NCBI RefSeq assembly: GCF_014904695.1
Contig: NZ_JACXXN010000011.1
Location: 124,001-188,000, forward strand
Direction of reading: 5' to 3'
Length of the DNA: 64,000 nucleotides
Origin: Nostoc sp. MG11
GTDB lineage: Bacteria > Cyanobacteriota > Cyanobacteriia > Cyanobacteriales > Nostocaceae
In this document: piece by piece, positions 8,894 to 16,647 of the stretch
Numbering within the stretch: the first letter of the stretch is position 1
Layout: every line of letters begins with the position of its first letter
The notes under the pieces: model-generated
Told to the model about the DNA's origin: nothing
Seen by the model: the letters and a program-made list of their open reading frames with translations, nothing else
Database searches by the model: none
Program-made: the position numbers and the translations under genes

Positions 8894-11221
8894 CTAGAGG
8901 TAGAGTTCAGATAATGTGCCAGCAAAGAAGCGACTGAAGCGATCAATTGCTTGCAGGCGTTCTGTGGGGCTGGGGGCGTTGGTGACTTTGATAGTGGTCA
9001 TTTGCTTGACAAAATCTCCGGGCTGAATTTTCAGAATGCCTTTACCTAATACGGGATTACTGTTATTGTCGCCAGCATAAACGGTGATATAAAGGGTGGT
9101 GGTGTCAGACCACAAATCAAAACCTGGGTCATCGTGAAGTTCTTTGTAGCCCTCTAAGTAGTAAGACTGTCCCGCTTCTGTGGTCATGGGTAGACGGTAG
9201 AGCATCTGTCGTGTTTCATGTTGGTCTTGTACCACGACAAACAGGTTAAACTCGCCATTGGTGACGGTTAGCGGTTCAGTAGCCAGAGCGGGGGCTGTTA
9301 CTGTGCCAACTATCTTGGCGGGATGTTTGGGGTCGTTGAGTAGATGTTCTAAATCATCGGCAATTACTGTCAGGGTAAATTGCAGGGGGGAACCGTCTTT
9401 TTGACCATGCTGAGCGGCACGTTGATAGTCGTCTTTGATTTCAGTGGAAATGTAACCGCGCATGGTTTCGGTAAACTGAATTCCCAGCTTGGCGGGCGTG
9501 TTGACGCTTGGGGAAGTTGGTGCTGAAGGTAGGTTGTAGTTAATTGTCCACTCCCGGTCTTTGGCGATGAGGGCGCAGCAACGCTCAGCTATGGCAGAAA
9601 TTGTCAGTAGCGGATTTACTCCCAGTGTACGAGGAATCACTGAGCCGTCGGAAACATACAGGTTTTCGTAAACGGCTGTACCTTGGTTGCTAGAAAATAC
9701 TTGTCCTTTATGGTTGACAACACCGTGTTCTGAATCTTCTGCGAGGATGCAGCCACCCAGAGGATGGACGGTAATCAGGTCGTGACCGAAGAAATTAGTC
9801 CAAATGGGGTTGGGAATTTGTGTGCCACCTAGGGGACGAGTCGCTTCTGCGAGGCGATCGTTCACTCGTTGAAAGATGGATTGTTTACCTACATTTTCCC
9901 AGCGAATGCGGAGGCGGTCATTTTCTAAGTACATTTCCCCGGCTGCATCATCATGGGTCATGACTAGGTAAGTTTGGGTGTTGCGAACTGCACCAGTGTA
10001 AGCACCTTTGGTTAAACTTTCTGCCTCTCGTAGCTTTTCTTGCAGGCGATCGCCTAAACCTTCATCAGTATCTTTACCTAGTATTGTGCTAGCGGCGGCA
10101 AGGCTTTTTGGTAAGATGGGAGCTAGCGCACCAGGAATTGAGCCTTCTTCTATAACCATGCCGTTATCAAGGCGTGGTTGCTCGCGCATATCGATAATGC
10201 CGCTGATGCAGGGGCCGACGGGTTCTCGTCCGCTAGCAGGACGATTCCCAAAGCCAACGCCGTTAATTTTTTGCTCGGTGTTGTAGCCGAAGGCCAGTAC
10301 ATCACCATTACCTGTAAAGTTGTGTCCCACCTGGTTAGATAATGCTAAACCTGCTTGTTGCGATCGCAGCAAAATTTCTGTAGAACCGAGAGTACCAGCC
10401 GCTAGGATAACTATATCGGCACTGACGAACATTGTCGGAGCGTCAAACTTCTCTTGTCCGGCGTTGAGTAGTTGGAAGTGAACTAACCAGCGATTATTCT
10501 GCCGTTCAATATGCCTTACGGTTACTTGCGTATAAATTTCTGCACCGTGATTCTTAGCATCAGGCAGATAATTCATCAATACAGTATTTTTTGCCTTGTT
10601 GTTGCAACCTGATACACAATCACCGCAGAGATTGCATTTGTTCTGTTCTACGCCGACATGATTAACCTCATCTTTAAAAGTTACATTGATGGGTGGTCGA
10701 TAAAAATTTTCATTCAAGTATTTAGAAGACTTTTCTAATGCTTCTAATTTTGGCAAAGGTGGAAAATCTTGGGGATAAGAAGTGGGTTTGAGCATTTCCT
10801 CGGCACGACGATATCCCTCTGCCAATAATGTGTTGACATCATCACGCAATTCTTGGGGCCAGCGCTGATCTGCAAAAACACGGGGTTCAGCTTGTAATGA
10901 CACATTGGCATTGACAAGCGATGTCCCACCCAGCCCACAACCAACAAATACATTAATATCTTTATTGACGTGAAAATCGTACAAGCCTGTGCATGAACCA
11001 ACGCGTTTAGCAGGCAAATCTACTTGGATTTCACCTAGTGCTTTGACTTCATTATTTGGATATTCACCTGGTTGAAATTCTTTGCCTCGCTCTAGTAAAC
11101 ACACCTGCTGTCCAGCACGTGCTAGGCGTGAAGCAGCAATCCCGCCGCCATAGCCGGAACCAATAATCACAACTTTATAGTGATTTTTTAAGTTTTCAAT
11201 AGGGCTTGATAAACGAGTCAT
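8894..11221 (-). CDS. GMC oxidoreductase (cholesterol-oxidase-like) with C-terminal shared domain
   Basis: The protein has 775 residues. The N-terminal FAD-binding Rossmann motif is IIGSGYGGG, followed by GCGLGGTS. The C-terminal GMC block has HPLGGC and the active-site region NPLLTISAIAER. Between them is a four-cysteine motif CNLCGDCVSGC followed by AKNT, spaced like a 4Fe-4S ferredoxin site. Residues 579-775 are the extra domain also found at the N-terminus of the hydrolase at 6004-7701. AAAGGA precedes the ATG. The family oxidises alcohols, including sterols, with O2 or a quinone as acceptor. This is the first gene of the co-oriented run, and the 448-bp gap upstream probably holds the promoter. 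The substrate is unknown. Confidence 0.87.
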   Translation of the reverse strand: MTRLSSPIENLKNHYKVVIIGSGYGGGIAASRLARAGQQVCLLERGKEFQPGEYPNNEVKALGEIQVDLPAKRVGSCTGLYDFHVNKDINVFVGCGLGGTSLVNANVSLQAEPRVFADQRWPQELRDDVNTLLAEGYRRAEEMLKPTSYPQDFPPLPKLEALEKSSKYLNENFYRPPINVTFKDEVNHVGVEQNKCNLCGDCVSGCNNKAKNTVLMNYLPDAKNHGAEIYTQVTVRHIERQNNRWLVHFQLLNAGQEKFDAPTMFVSADIVILAAGTLGSTEILLRSQQAGLALSNQVGHNFTGNGDVLAFGYNTEQKINGVGFGNRPASGREPVGPCISGIIDMREQPRLDNGMVIEEGSIPGALAPILPKSLAAASTILGKDTDEGLGDRLQEKLREAESLTKGAYTGAVRNTQTYLVMTHDDAAGEMYLENDRLRIRWENVGKQSIFQRVNDRLAEATRPLGGTQIPNPIWTNFFGHDLITVHPLGGCILAEDSEHGVVNHKGQVFSSNQGTAVYENLYVSDGSVIPRTLGVNPLLTISAIAERCCALIAKDREWTINYNLPSAPTSPSVNTPAKLGIQFTETMRGYISTEIKDDYQRAAQHGQKDGSPLQFTLTVIADDLEHLLNDPKHPAKIVGTVTAPALATEPLTVTNGEFNLFVVVQDQHETRQMLYRLPMTTEAGQSYYLEGYKELHDDPGFDLWSDTTTLYITVYAGDNNSNPVLGKGILKIQPGDFVKQMTTIKVTNAPSPTERLQAIDRFSRFFAGTLSELYL

Positions 11222-11669
11222 AGCATCAATCCTTTAGATGTATGGACATAGCAAGATACGCTTCACCTACGTTGAGAATAAAGCTCATCAGAAGGGTTCT
11301 AACACCACTGCTGTTGTACATCAACAGCGCTCAAGGCGGTTCCGCAAAATCCGCAAAAAAAGTATTGCTAAATAATTATTTATGAAATAATAAAGTTTGA
11401 AAACAGATATATCCGGTATTGCTCAAGAAATTAAAGCAATACCTTCGATAGAGTTATCAGAGTTAATTAGGGATTTATGCAAGTTGAAAAATAACTTTAC
11501 ATTTTTTTACTCTATTCCCTAATTGAGGAATATTCACAAGAGAGTTACTCTTAATTAAGAAAACGAACACGTTTTAAAATTACACCTTTGAAATCCTATG
11601 TGGTATGTGGAATTTAAAACATCAGCGTAACACCATGAACAGAATTTTTGGGTAGAGATTGGTTAATAT
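11222..11669. other. Intergenic region upstream of the GMC cluster
   Basis: These 448 bases are AT-rich and carry no reading frame I believe in. They probably contain the promoter of the minus-strand cluster and the end of the SDR transcript. I could not identify a convincing promoter, operator or terminator. Confidence 0.4.
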
Positions 11670-12473
11670 TTATTGCTTATTATTTATACTTCTGACCATT
11701 TTTACCACCATTTTTCTGGGTATAAATCTGACAGCTTCAGCAAATAACTTATTTTTCAGACCAGGGATAACAACAGTTTTGTTTGACATTAAGCCACGAT
11801 AGCCAATCTTAGCTACAGTTTCCGCATCCATAATTTTCTGACTAGCGACTAGCTTAGATTCTTCCATAGCAGCTCTTTGTTGAAAACCCGATGCTGTTGC
11901 TCCTGGACAGATTACGGTCACTGTAACACCTGTACCCTCTAATTCATTTGCGATCGCTTCAGAAAATGAAAGAACATAGGCTTTTGTAGCATAATAAACT
12001 GCCATCAGAGGGCCTGGTTGAAAGGCAGCCCCCGAAGAGACGTTTAATATCTTTCCATAGCCTTGCTTGACCATATCTTTGAGAAATAGCTTAGTTAAAT
12101 GGCTGAGACTAACCACATTTACTTGTAGCATTTCCAGTTCTGTAGTGATATCAGTTTCGTGAAAAAATCCATAAGTACCAAATCCAGCATTATTTACCAA
12201 TACATCAACTTTAATCGCTGCTTGTTGTACTTTTGTAAAAATTTCTTCCGGGGCTGTTGGTTCGGATAAATCCTTAACAATAATTTCAACTTTTACACCT
12301 GATTTGTTTGTGAGTTCCTGAGCAATTTGAGTTAACTTATCTTCACTTCTTGCAACTAACACCAAATTGTAACCATCACGAGCAAATAACTTAGCGAATT
12401 CGTACCCAATTCCACCAGATGCGCCAGTAATTAAAGCAGTTTTTTTCCTGTCTAAATGATTAATTGTATTCAT
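11670..12473 (-). CDS. Short-chain dehydrogenase/reductase
   Basis: The 267-residue protein is a classical SDR. It has the cofactor motif TGASGGIG (residues 17-24), NNAGFG, a catalytic serine in NVSSGAAF, and YYATK as the YxxxK dyad. The C-terminal third is close to the DltE/YqjQ-type SDRs that reduce ketones or fatty-acyl-like substrates, so the exact substrate is open. No Shine-Dalgarno sequence is clear before the ATG. It has the same orientation as the GMC cluster but a 448-bp gap separates them, so it may be independent. If part of the pathway, it could interconvert the alcohol and ketone handled by the GMC enzyme. Confidence 0.85.
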   Translation of the reverse strand: MNTINHLDRKKTALITGASGGIGYEFAKLFARDGYNLVLVARSEDKLTQIAQELTNKSGVKVEIIVKDLSEPTAPEEIFTKVQQAAIKVDVLVNNAGFGTYGFFHETDITTELEMLQVNVVSLSHLTKLFLKDMVKQGYGKILNVSSGAAFQPGPLMAVYYATKAYVLSFSEAIANELEGTGVTVTVICPGATASGFQQRAAMEESKLVASQKIMDAETVAKIGYRGLMSNKTVVIPGLKNKLFAEAVRFIPRKMVVKMVRSINNKQ

Positions 12474-12857
12474 CTAAAAAACTTTTGTATTTAATATTGT
12501 TGAATTGATGGTTATGTTATACCGTAAAAATGCGTTAATTGCTGCTTTGTAAAGTAAATATAAGAACATAATTTTTTTATTAAAAATTAGATAATTTTAA
12601 ATATGTATTACTATAATTCAAAGTTTACTGCTATACATAACTAAATCTGGTTGAGTAGTTAAATCTTCTGCTCATATCATTCTGTTCAAAGAAAAATCAA
12701 ATAGTAACTCAATATTGTTATACAAGAGTGGATAGAGCGATCGCATCCTCATAATTTTTATGATAGAAAACAGGGTAAGGTTGTTATAGTACCCTTGTGG
12801 GTAATATTGCGTTTTTTCAGAGGATATTGTATTATCGACAACTGGCAAAAAGCTTAA
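12474..12857. other. AT-rich divergent intergenic region
   Basis: The gap lies between the divergent SDR and xdhC genes and should carry both promoters. A 67-codon frame on the minus strand (12672-12875) overlaps the xdhC start and shows no family features, so I leave it out. Nothing else is recognisable. Confidence 0.4.
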
Positions 12858-13820
12858 ATGCTTAACTTCTACCAAAAACTATCAACAGCATTAAAACAAG
12901 GTGCTGTAGTTTTAGCCACTGTCACCAGTACTAAGGGTTCCGTACCCAGAGAAGTAGGCGCGAAAATGTTCATTAGCGCTGATGGAAAAACATTTGGAAC
13001 AATAGGCGGTGGTGCTGGGGAAGCAAAAGTTTATCGACAGGCTTTGCAATTACTGCAAACAGGTGAAAAACAATTTGTAGAAATTGATTTATCTGGCGTA
13101 GCGCAACGAGAAACTCAAGGCGTTTGCGGAGGCACAATGCTGGTATGGTTAGAGTTATGGTCAGGCAGTGAAAGCTTAAACTTAGTCAATCAAATTATAG
13201 ATATCTTAAAATCTGGGCAAGTAGGGGCAATTATCACACCGTTTAATACAGATGAAAAGCCTTATGTACTGCTAGAACCTTGCTTAATTGCCTCTCTACA
13301 AACTACCGGATTAATTGAACCTTTACTACCATCACCAACACTGTTGATTATTGGTGCGGGACATATTGCAGTTTCCTTAGCGCAGATTGCCAAGATAGCA
13401 GGTTTTCAAGTTATTGTACAGGACGATCGCCTAGACTTTGCCACAAAAGAACGGTTTCCCGAAGCGTTATTAGTGCTAGCACAACCTATTAGCTCAATTC
13501 AGGAAATATTAGAGATAAGTCCTAATTTATATGTTGCTTTAGTTACTAGAGGTTATCTGCAAGATTTAGCAGTTTTACGGCTGTTAAGTAATTATCAATT
13601 GCCATATATCGGTATGATTGGCAGCAAAAAACGAGTCAATACTGTGTATAATATACTGCAAAAGGAAGGTTGTTCGCCCGAATTCTTACATAAAATATAT
13701 GCACCAATTGGTTTGGATATCGGTGCTTTAACTCCAGAGGAAATTGCAGTTAGTATCTGTGCTGAATTAATTAAAGTTCGCCGTGGTGGAACTGGAACTT
13801 CGTTATCTGAGATAATGTAA
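12858..13820 (+). CDS. xdhC: XdhC/CoxI family molybdoenzyme maturation protein
   Basis: The 320-residue protein has both XdhC parts. The N-terminal CoxI-like domain carries TSTKGSVPREVGAKM, GTIGGGAGEA and TQGVCGGTM. The C-terminal Rossmann domain opens with LLIIGAGHIAVSLAQIA and ends with IGMIGSKKR and GLDIGALTPEEIAVSI. XdhC proteins bind molybdopterin and insert the sulfurated cofactor into xanthine dehydrogenase-type enzymes. The molybdenum hydroxylase itself is not in this window. A MocA-like cytidylyltransferase and a ureidoglycolate-lyase-like gene lie 1.6-3.7 kb away, fitting purine catabolism. A transposable element is inserted directly after the stop codon. Confidence 0.87.
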   Translation: MLNFYQKLSTALKQGAVVLATVTSTKGSVPREVGAKMFISADGKTFGTIGGGAGEAKVYRQALQLLQTGEKQFVEIDLSGVAQRETQGVCGGTMLVWLELWSGSESLNLVNQIIDILKSGQVGAIITPFNTDEKPYVLLEPCLIASLQTTGLIEPLLPSPTLLIIGAGHIAVSLAQIAKIAGFQVIVQDDRLDFATKERFPEALLVLAQPISSIQEILEISPNLYVALVTRGYLQDLAVLRLLSNYQLPYIGMIGSKKRVNTVYNILQKEGCSPEFLHKIYAPIGLDIGALTPEEIAVSICAELIKVRRGGTGTSLSEIM

Positions 13821-13828
13821 GTCTTTAA

Positions 13829-14056
13829 GGCATTGCTGAATTGAAGTATGAAATTTAAAAACTTAACATCTTAAACTCTTACTCTCTGCGCCTCTGTCTT
13901 GAAAAGTTGAGCCACTGCGTTGGACGGGTTCCCCGGCTTGTTCGCGCAGCGTCTCCCTTAGGAGAAGCAAGTGGCGTCTGTTCGCCGGAAGCCGGCGCTC
14001 AGACTTTCCGCTGCGTCTCTGCGTGAGATAAATTCATACCTGGATTCAGCAACGCC
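13829..14056. mobile_element. 228-bp MITE with ~28-bp inverted ends and 8-bp target duplication
   Basis: The left end reads GGCATTGCTGAATTGAAG. The right end, read on the other strand, is GGCGTTGCTGAATCCAGG; both continue with TATGAA(A)TTTA. The octamer GTCTTTAA flanks the element on both sides (13821-13828 and 14057-14064), a clean target-site duplication. There is no transposase frame, so it is non-autonomous. The interior contains CTCTGCGCCTCTG and GCCGGAAGCCGGC palindromes. The 8-bp duplication and GG termini would fit IS1- or ISL3-type transposition, but the parent family was not identified. A decayed relative lies at 55720-55885. Confidence 0.85.
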
Positions 14057-14064
14057 GTCTTTAA

Positions 14065-14168
14065 AAGTCAATAGCACTTTTACCTGAGTCTCTGTGAGCA
14101 TGAAGTTTAAGCTTTCAGCAGGATACTCAGGGTCAAGTGGCATGCCCTACCCGCCTTGAGAATCGCCA
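14065..14168 (-). pseudogene. Remnant of an NRPS adenylation domain
   Basis: Read on the minus strand, the frame starting at 14143 gives MPLDPEYPAESLNFML then TETQVKVLLT, the conserved start region of amino-acid adenylation domains (usually AGGAYVPLDPEYP...). Immediately upstream, in another frame, AILKAG is still readable. The two pieces are separated by a short deletion, so the sequence is frameshifted. On the other side it is cut off by the MITE. Only about 35 codons survive. It shows that an NRPS gene once lay here or that a fragment was moved in. Confidence 0.75.
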
Positions 14169-14647
14169 ATGGGAAATTAGATGAATGGAAGGATAAAAAT
14201 ACCAAATTTATTACTAATTGCAGATTGATTTCACATTAAAACTGCGACCAGAGAGGGTAGTTTGACAAGACTGCTTAAATAATACAACAACGAATTTCAT
14301 CCTTTGACTAAGCCGATGGTGCAATGGCAAAAGCCGAGCAATTGAGTCAATCTGTTTATAGATATTATTAACCCATTTAGTCAAAAATTTCGGTTAATGG
14401 TATCTAATAGCTTTAAGACTGGTTTTGGCAGGGATTTGACAAGTTTTAAATGTTGGTTATCTTTGTTGGCAACAAAGTACTTAATTACTTAATGGGGTCA
14501 TCCGCTTTGTCTACGAATTACCTTTGTCATAAACAACGCTCAATGGTAGAGACTAACTGTAACTTTTACGCGTCCCTGCTTTTTTAATTTGAAAATTAAA
14601 TTTTTACGAAAAAATTTAAACTATTACTTATGCATTGAGGTACTCTT
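14169..14647. other. Intergenic region upstream of carbonic anhydrase
   Basis: These 479 bases are AT-rich with no credible reading frame. The promoter of the carbonic anhydrase gene must be here, but I cannot place it with confidence. No riboswitch-like structure or long repeat was recognised. Confidence 0.4.
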
Positions 14648-15466
14648 GTGAAAAAATTGATTAAAGGTTTGCGCGAATTCAAAAGTAGTTATTTTTCCGC
14701 AAATGAAGAACTGTTTGAACAACTTTCTCATGGTCAAAAGCCCAGAGTACTATTTATTACTTGTTCCGATTCGCGTATTGATCCAAACCTGATTACACAA
14801 GCCGGGTTAGGTGAATTGTTTGTTATCCGCAATGCAGGCAACATTATTCCACCATTTGGTGCAACTAATGGCGGTGAAGGGGCAACAATTGAATATGCTA
14901 TTCAAGCATTAGATATTCAACAAATTATTATTTGTGGTCACTCGCATTGCGGTGCTATGAAAGGGTTAATGAAGTTAGACAGCTTGCGAGCAGAGATGCC
15001 GCTTGTACATGACTGGCTCAAGTATGCAGAGGCAACCCGACGATTGGTGAAAGACAATTATAGCCAGTACGAAGGGGAAGAACTTTTAGAAATAATTATT
15101 GCTGAAAATGTACTCACTCAAATCGAAAACTTACGGACTTATCCAGTGATTCACTCTAAGCTTCACCAAGGACAACTCAGTATTTATGCTTGGATTTATC
15201 AAATTGAGACAGGGGAAATTTTGGCATACGACCCACAAAAGCACGCCTATGTCTTGCCCCAAAATCAGCTTTTGCCATCGGAGATAGATGAGACATTACT
15301 TAGCCCACCTTTAACTAGCAATGGGGAAATACATTTCACTAAAACTCAACAACGGGCGTTTCAATCGTCCCAGGAACTCCCAATTTCCACACATCAATGG
15401 TTTCCAATGACAGTGCTTTCTCCAGAGCAAATGGAGCGAATTTATCGAGGCTCAACAACAAAGTAA
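14648..15466 (+). CDS. ccaA: Beta-carbonic anhydrase, carboxysomal CcaA type
   Basis: The enzyme interconverts CO2 and bicarbonate. The 272-residue protein has the beta-CA zinc site: Cys39 with the Asp41-Arg43 dyad in CSDSR, then His98 and Cys101 in HSHCGA. These ligand positions agree with those I recall for Synechocystis CcaA. The C-terminal extension ends in EQMERIYRGS, as in CcaA proteins, where the tail binds the carboxysome scaffold CcmM. The start is GTG or ATG-like at 14648 with GAGG upstream (TGAGGTACTCTT). A carboxysomal role is therefore likely. The neighbouring gene starts 7 bp downstream, so the two may be co-transcribed although their functions differ. Confidence 0.9.
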   Translation: MKKLIKGLREFKSSYFSANEELFEQLSHGQKPRVLFITCSDSRIDPNLITQAGLGELFVIRNAGNIIPPFGATNGGEGATIEYAIQALDIQQIIICGHSHCGAMKGLMKLDSLRAEMPLVHDWLKYAEATRRLVKDNYSQYEGEELLEIIIAENVLTQIENLRTYPVIHSKLHQGQLSIYAWIYQIETGEILAYDPQKHAYVLPQNQLLPSEIDETLLSPPLTSNGEIHFTKTQQRAFQSSQELPISTHQWFPMTVLSPEQMERIYRGSTTK

Positions 15467-15473
15467 AAATTGA

Positions 15474-16055
15474 GTGACACACTTTGCTATCGTTCTCGCA
15501 GCCGGTGCATCGACTCGCATGGGTACTTGTAAAACCTCACTACCTTGGGGTGAAGGGAAAACGTTATTAACTTATCAAATAGAACAGTGGTTAAATTTGG
15601 ATTTTACACCTGTGGTAGTGTTGGGTTTGCATAATAGCCATAAACAAAAAGATTGCCCTCCTGGCAGTTTAACTATTATCAATCCTCATACCAATGCTGG
15701 AAAAACAACTTCCCTACTTGCTGGGTTACGACATATTCCCCCAGACTTTGAAGTATTGGCAATTTCCGCAGTTGACCAACCTAGAAAATTAGAGATTTAC
15801 CAGAGATTACTGCAAGCACATATAAACAATGCAGCATTGATTACTGCACCTATGTATAAAGATAAAATGGGGCATCCATTGTTACTTGATCAGAAGATGC
15901 GATCGCACTTACAAAATATCCGTGAAGAAACCTTCGGTTTACGCCAAGTTATCAAAGAATTTTATCCACTGATTCACAAAGTGGAATTTGATCATCCAGC
16001 AGTACTTATAGATATTAACACCCCAGAAGTATACGAACAACTACGTAATTTTTAG
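15474..16055 (+). CDS. MobA/MocA-like nucleotidyltransferase
   Basis: The 193-residue protein has the sugar/cofactor nucleotidyltransferase signature LAAGASTRMG with a downstream lysine (CKTSLPWG), the segment NAGKTTSLLAGL and a metal-binding AVDQP. This matches the MocA (molybdenum cofactor cytidylyltransferase) branch, which makes MCD for xanthine dehydrogenase-type enzymes. The start is GTG at 15474, with no strong Shine-Dalgarno sequence and 7 bp after the ccaA stop. XdhC is encoded 1.6 kb upstream on the same strand; the two proteins usually work together. MobA for guanylylation is the main alternative. Confidence 0.82.
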   Translation: MTHFAIVLAAGASTRMGTCKTSLPWGEGKTLLTYQIEQWLNLDFTPVVVLGLHNSHKQKDCPPGSLTIINPHTNAGKTTSLLAGLRHIPPDFEVLAISAVDQPRKLEIYQRLLQAHINNAALITAPMYKDKMGHPLLLDQKMRSHLQNIREETFGLRQVIKEFYPLIHKVEFDHPAVLIDINTPEVYEQLRNF

Positions 16056-16074
16056 GTAATTTTTTAAAGAATAC

Positions 16075-16578
16075 CTACACCATCTCAAACTCTAATTGAT
16101 GACTTTTGAGAAAATCGTGAGTGAAATGATCCACTACATTCGTATCACTCAATTCCAAATTATAAAAATCTACAGCCTCATGCTCAAAATAGGGCCCAGC
16201 GTGCCAAGTACCCTCATTTAACTTAATAAAACAATTCCCTGGAATGCGGAAAGCTGCAATATCTTCTAACACTGGTTCATCTAAATTATTATTAGGAGGA
16301 CAAACTGCAATGAACCAATCCTTTCCTTCTAAAGAACCTAGACATTGAGTACATTGTACATGGCGAGTAATTTTGTGAAACTTCCGCCCTCTGCCTTGCA
16401 ACCGCATAATATAAAAGCGGGGAATGCCATTTTGTAGGTTTAAGTTGGCATCTTCCGCATCGTAAGCCTTGCAATCTTGACTAGCAGAAATTACCTGTCC
16501 ATAACGCCGAAAATTTTCCGGCGTTACCCATTCTGCCTGCAATTGTTGCACTGTCTGTAATGTACTCATATCAAACAT
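16075..16578 (-). CDS. Ureidoglycolate lyase family protein (AllA-like cupin)
   Basis: The 167-residue protein has the AllA layout: FRRYGQVI at the start, then FYIMRLQGRG, KITRHVQCTQCLGSLEGKDW, and a C-terminal GTWHAGPYF. The histidine-rich cupin core supports the call. Ureidoglycolate lyase releases urea and glyoxylate at the end of purine breakdown. It converges with the MocA-like gene, 19 bp between stop codons. With XdhC and MocA-like proteins nearby, the locus looks like the edge of a purine-use gene set. The start could also be the ATG three codons further in (MSTLQ). Confidence 0.8.
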   Translation of the reverse strand: MFDMSTLQTVQQLQAEWVTPENFRRYGQVISASQDCKAYDAEDANLNLQNGIPRFYIMRLQGRGRKFHKITRHVQCTQCLGSLEGKDWFIAVCPPNNNLDEPVLEDIAAFRIPGNCFIKLNEGTWHAGPYFEHEAVDFYNLELSDTNVVDHFTHDFLKSHQLEFEMV

Positions 16579-16647
16579 TTTTTGAAATTACTGAGGTTTT
16601 TCCCCTACAATAACTAAACTTTATACTAAGTTCTGATACGTATATCC

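Noticed and set aside
12672-12875. 67-codon minus-strand ORF
   Set aside because: AT-rich, overlaps the xdhC start on the other strand, no family and no Shine-Dalgarno sequence.
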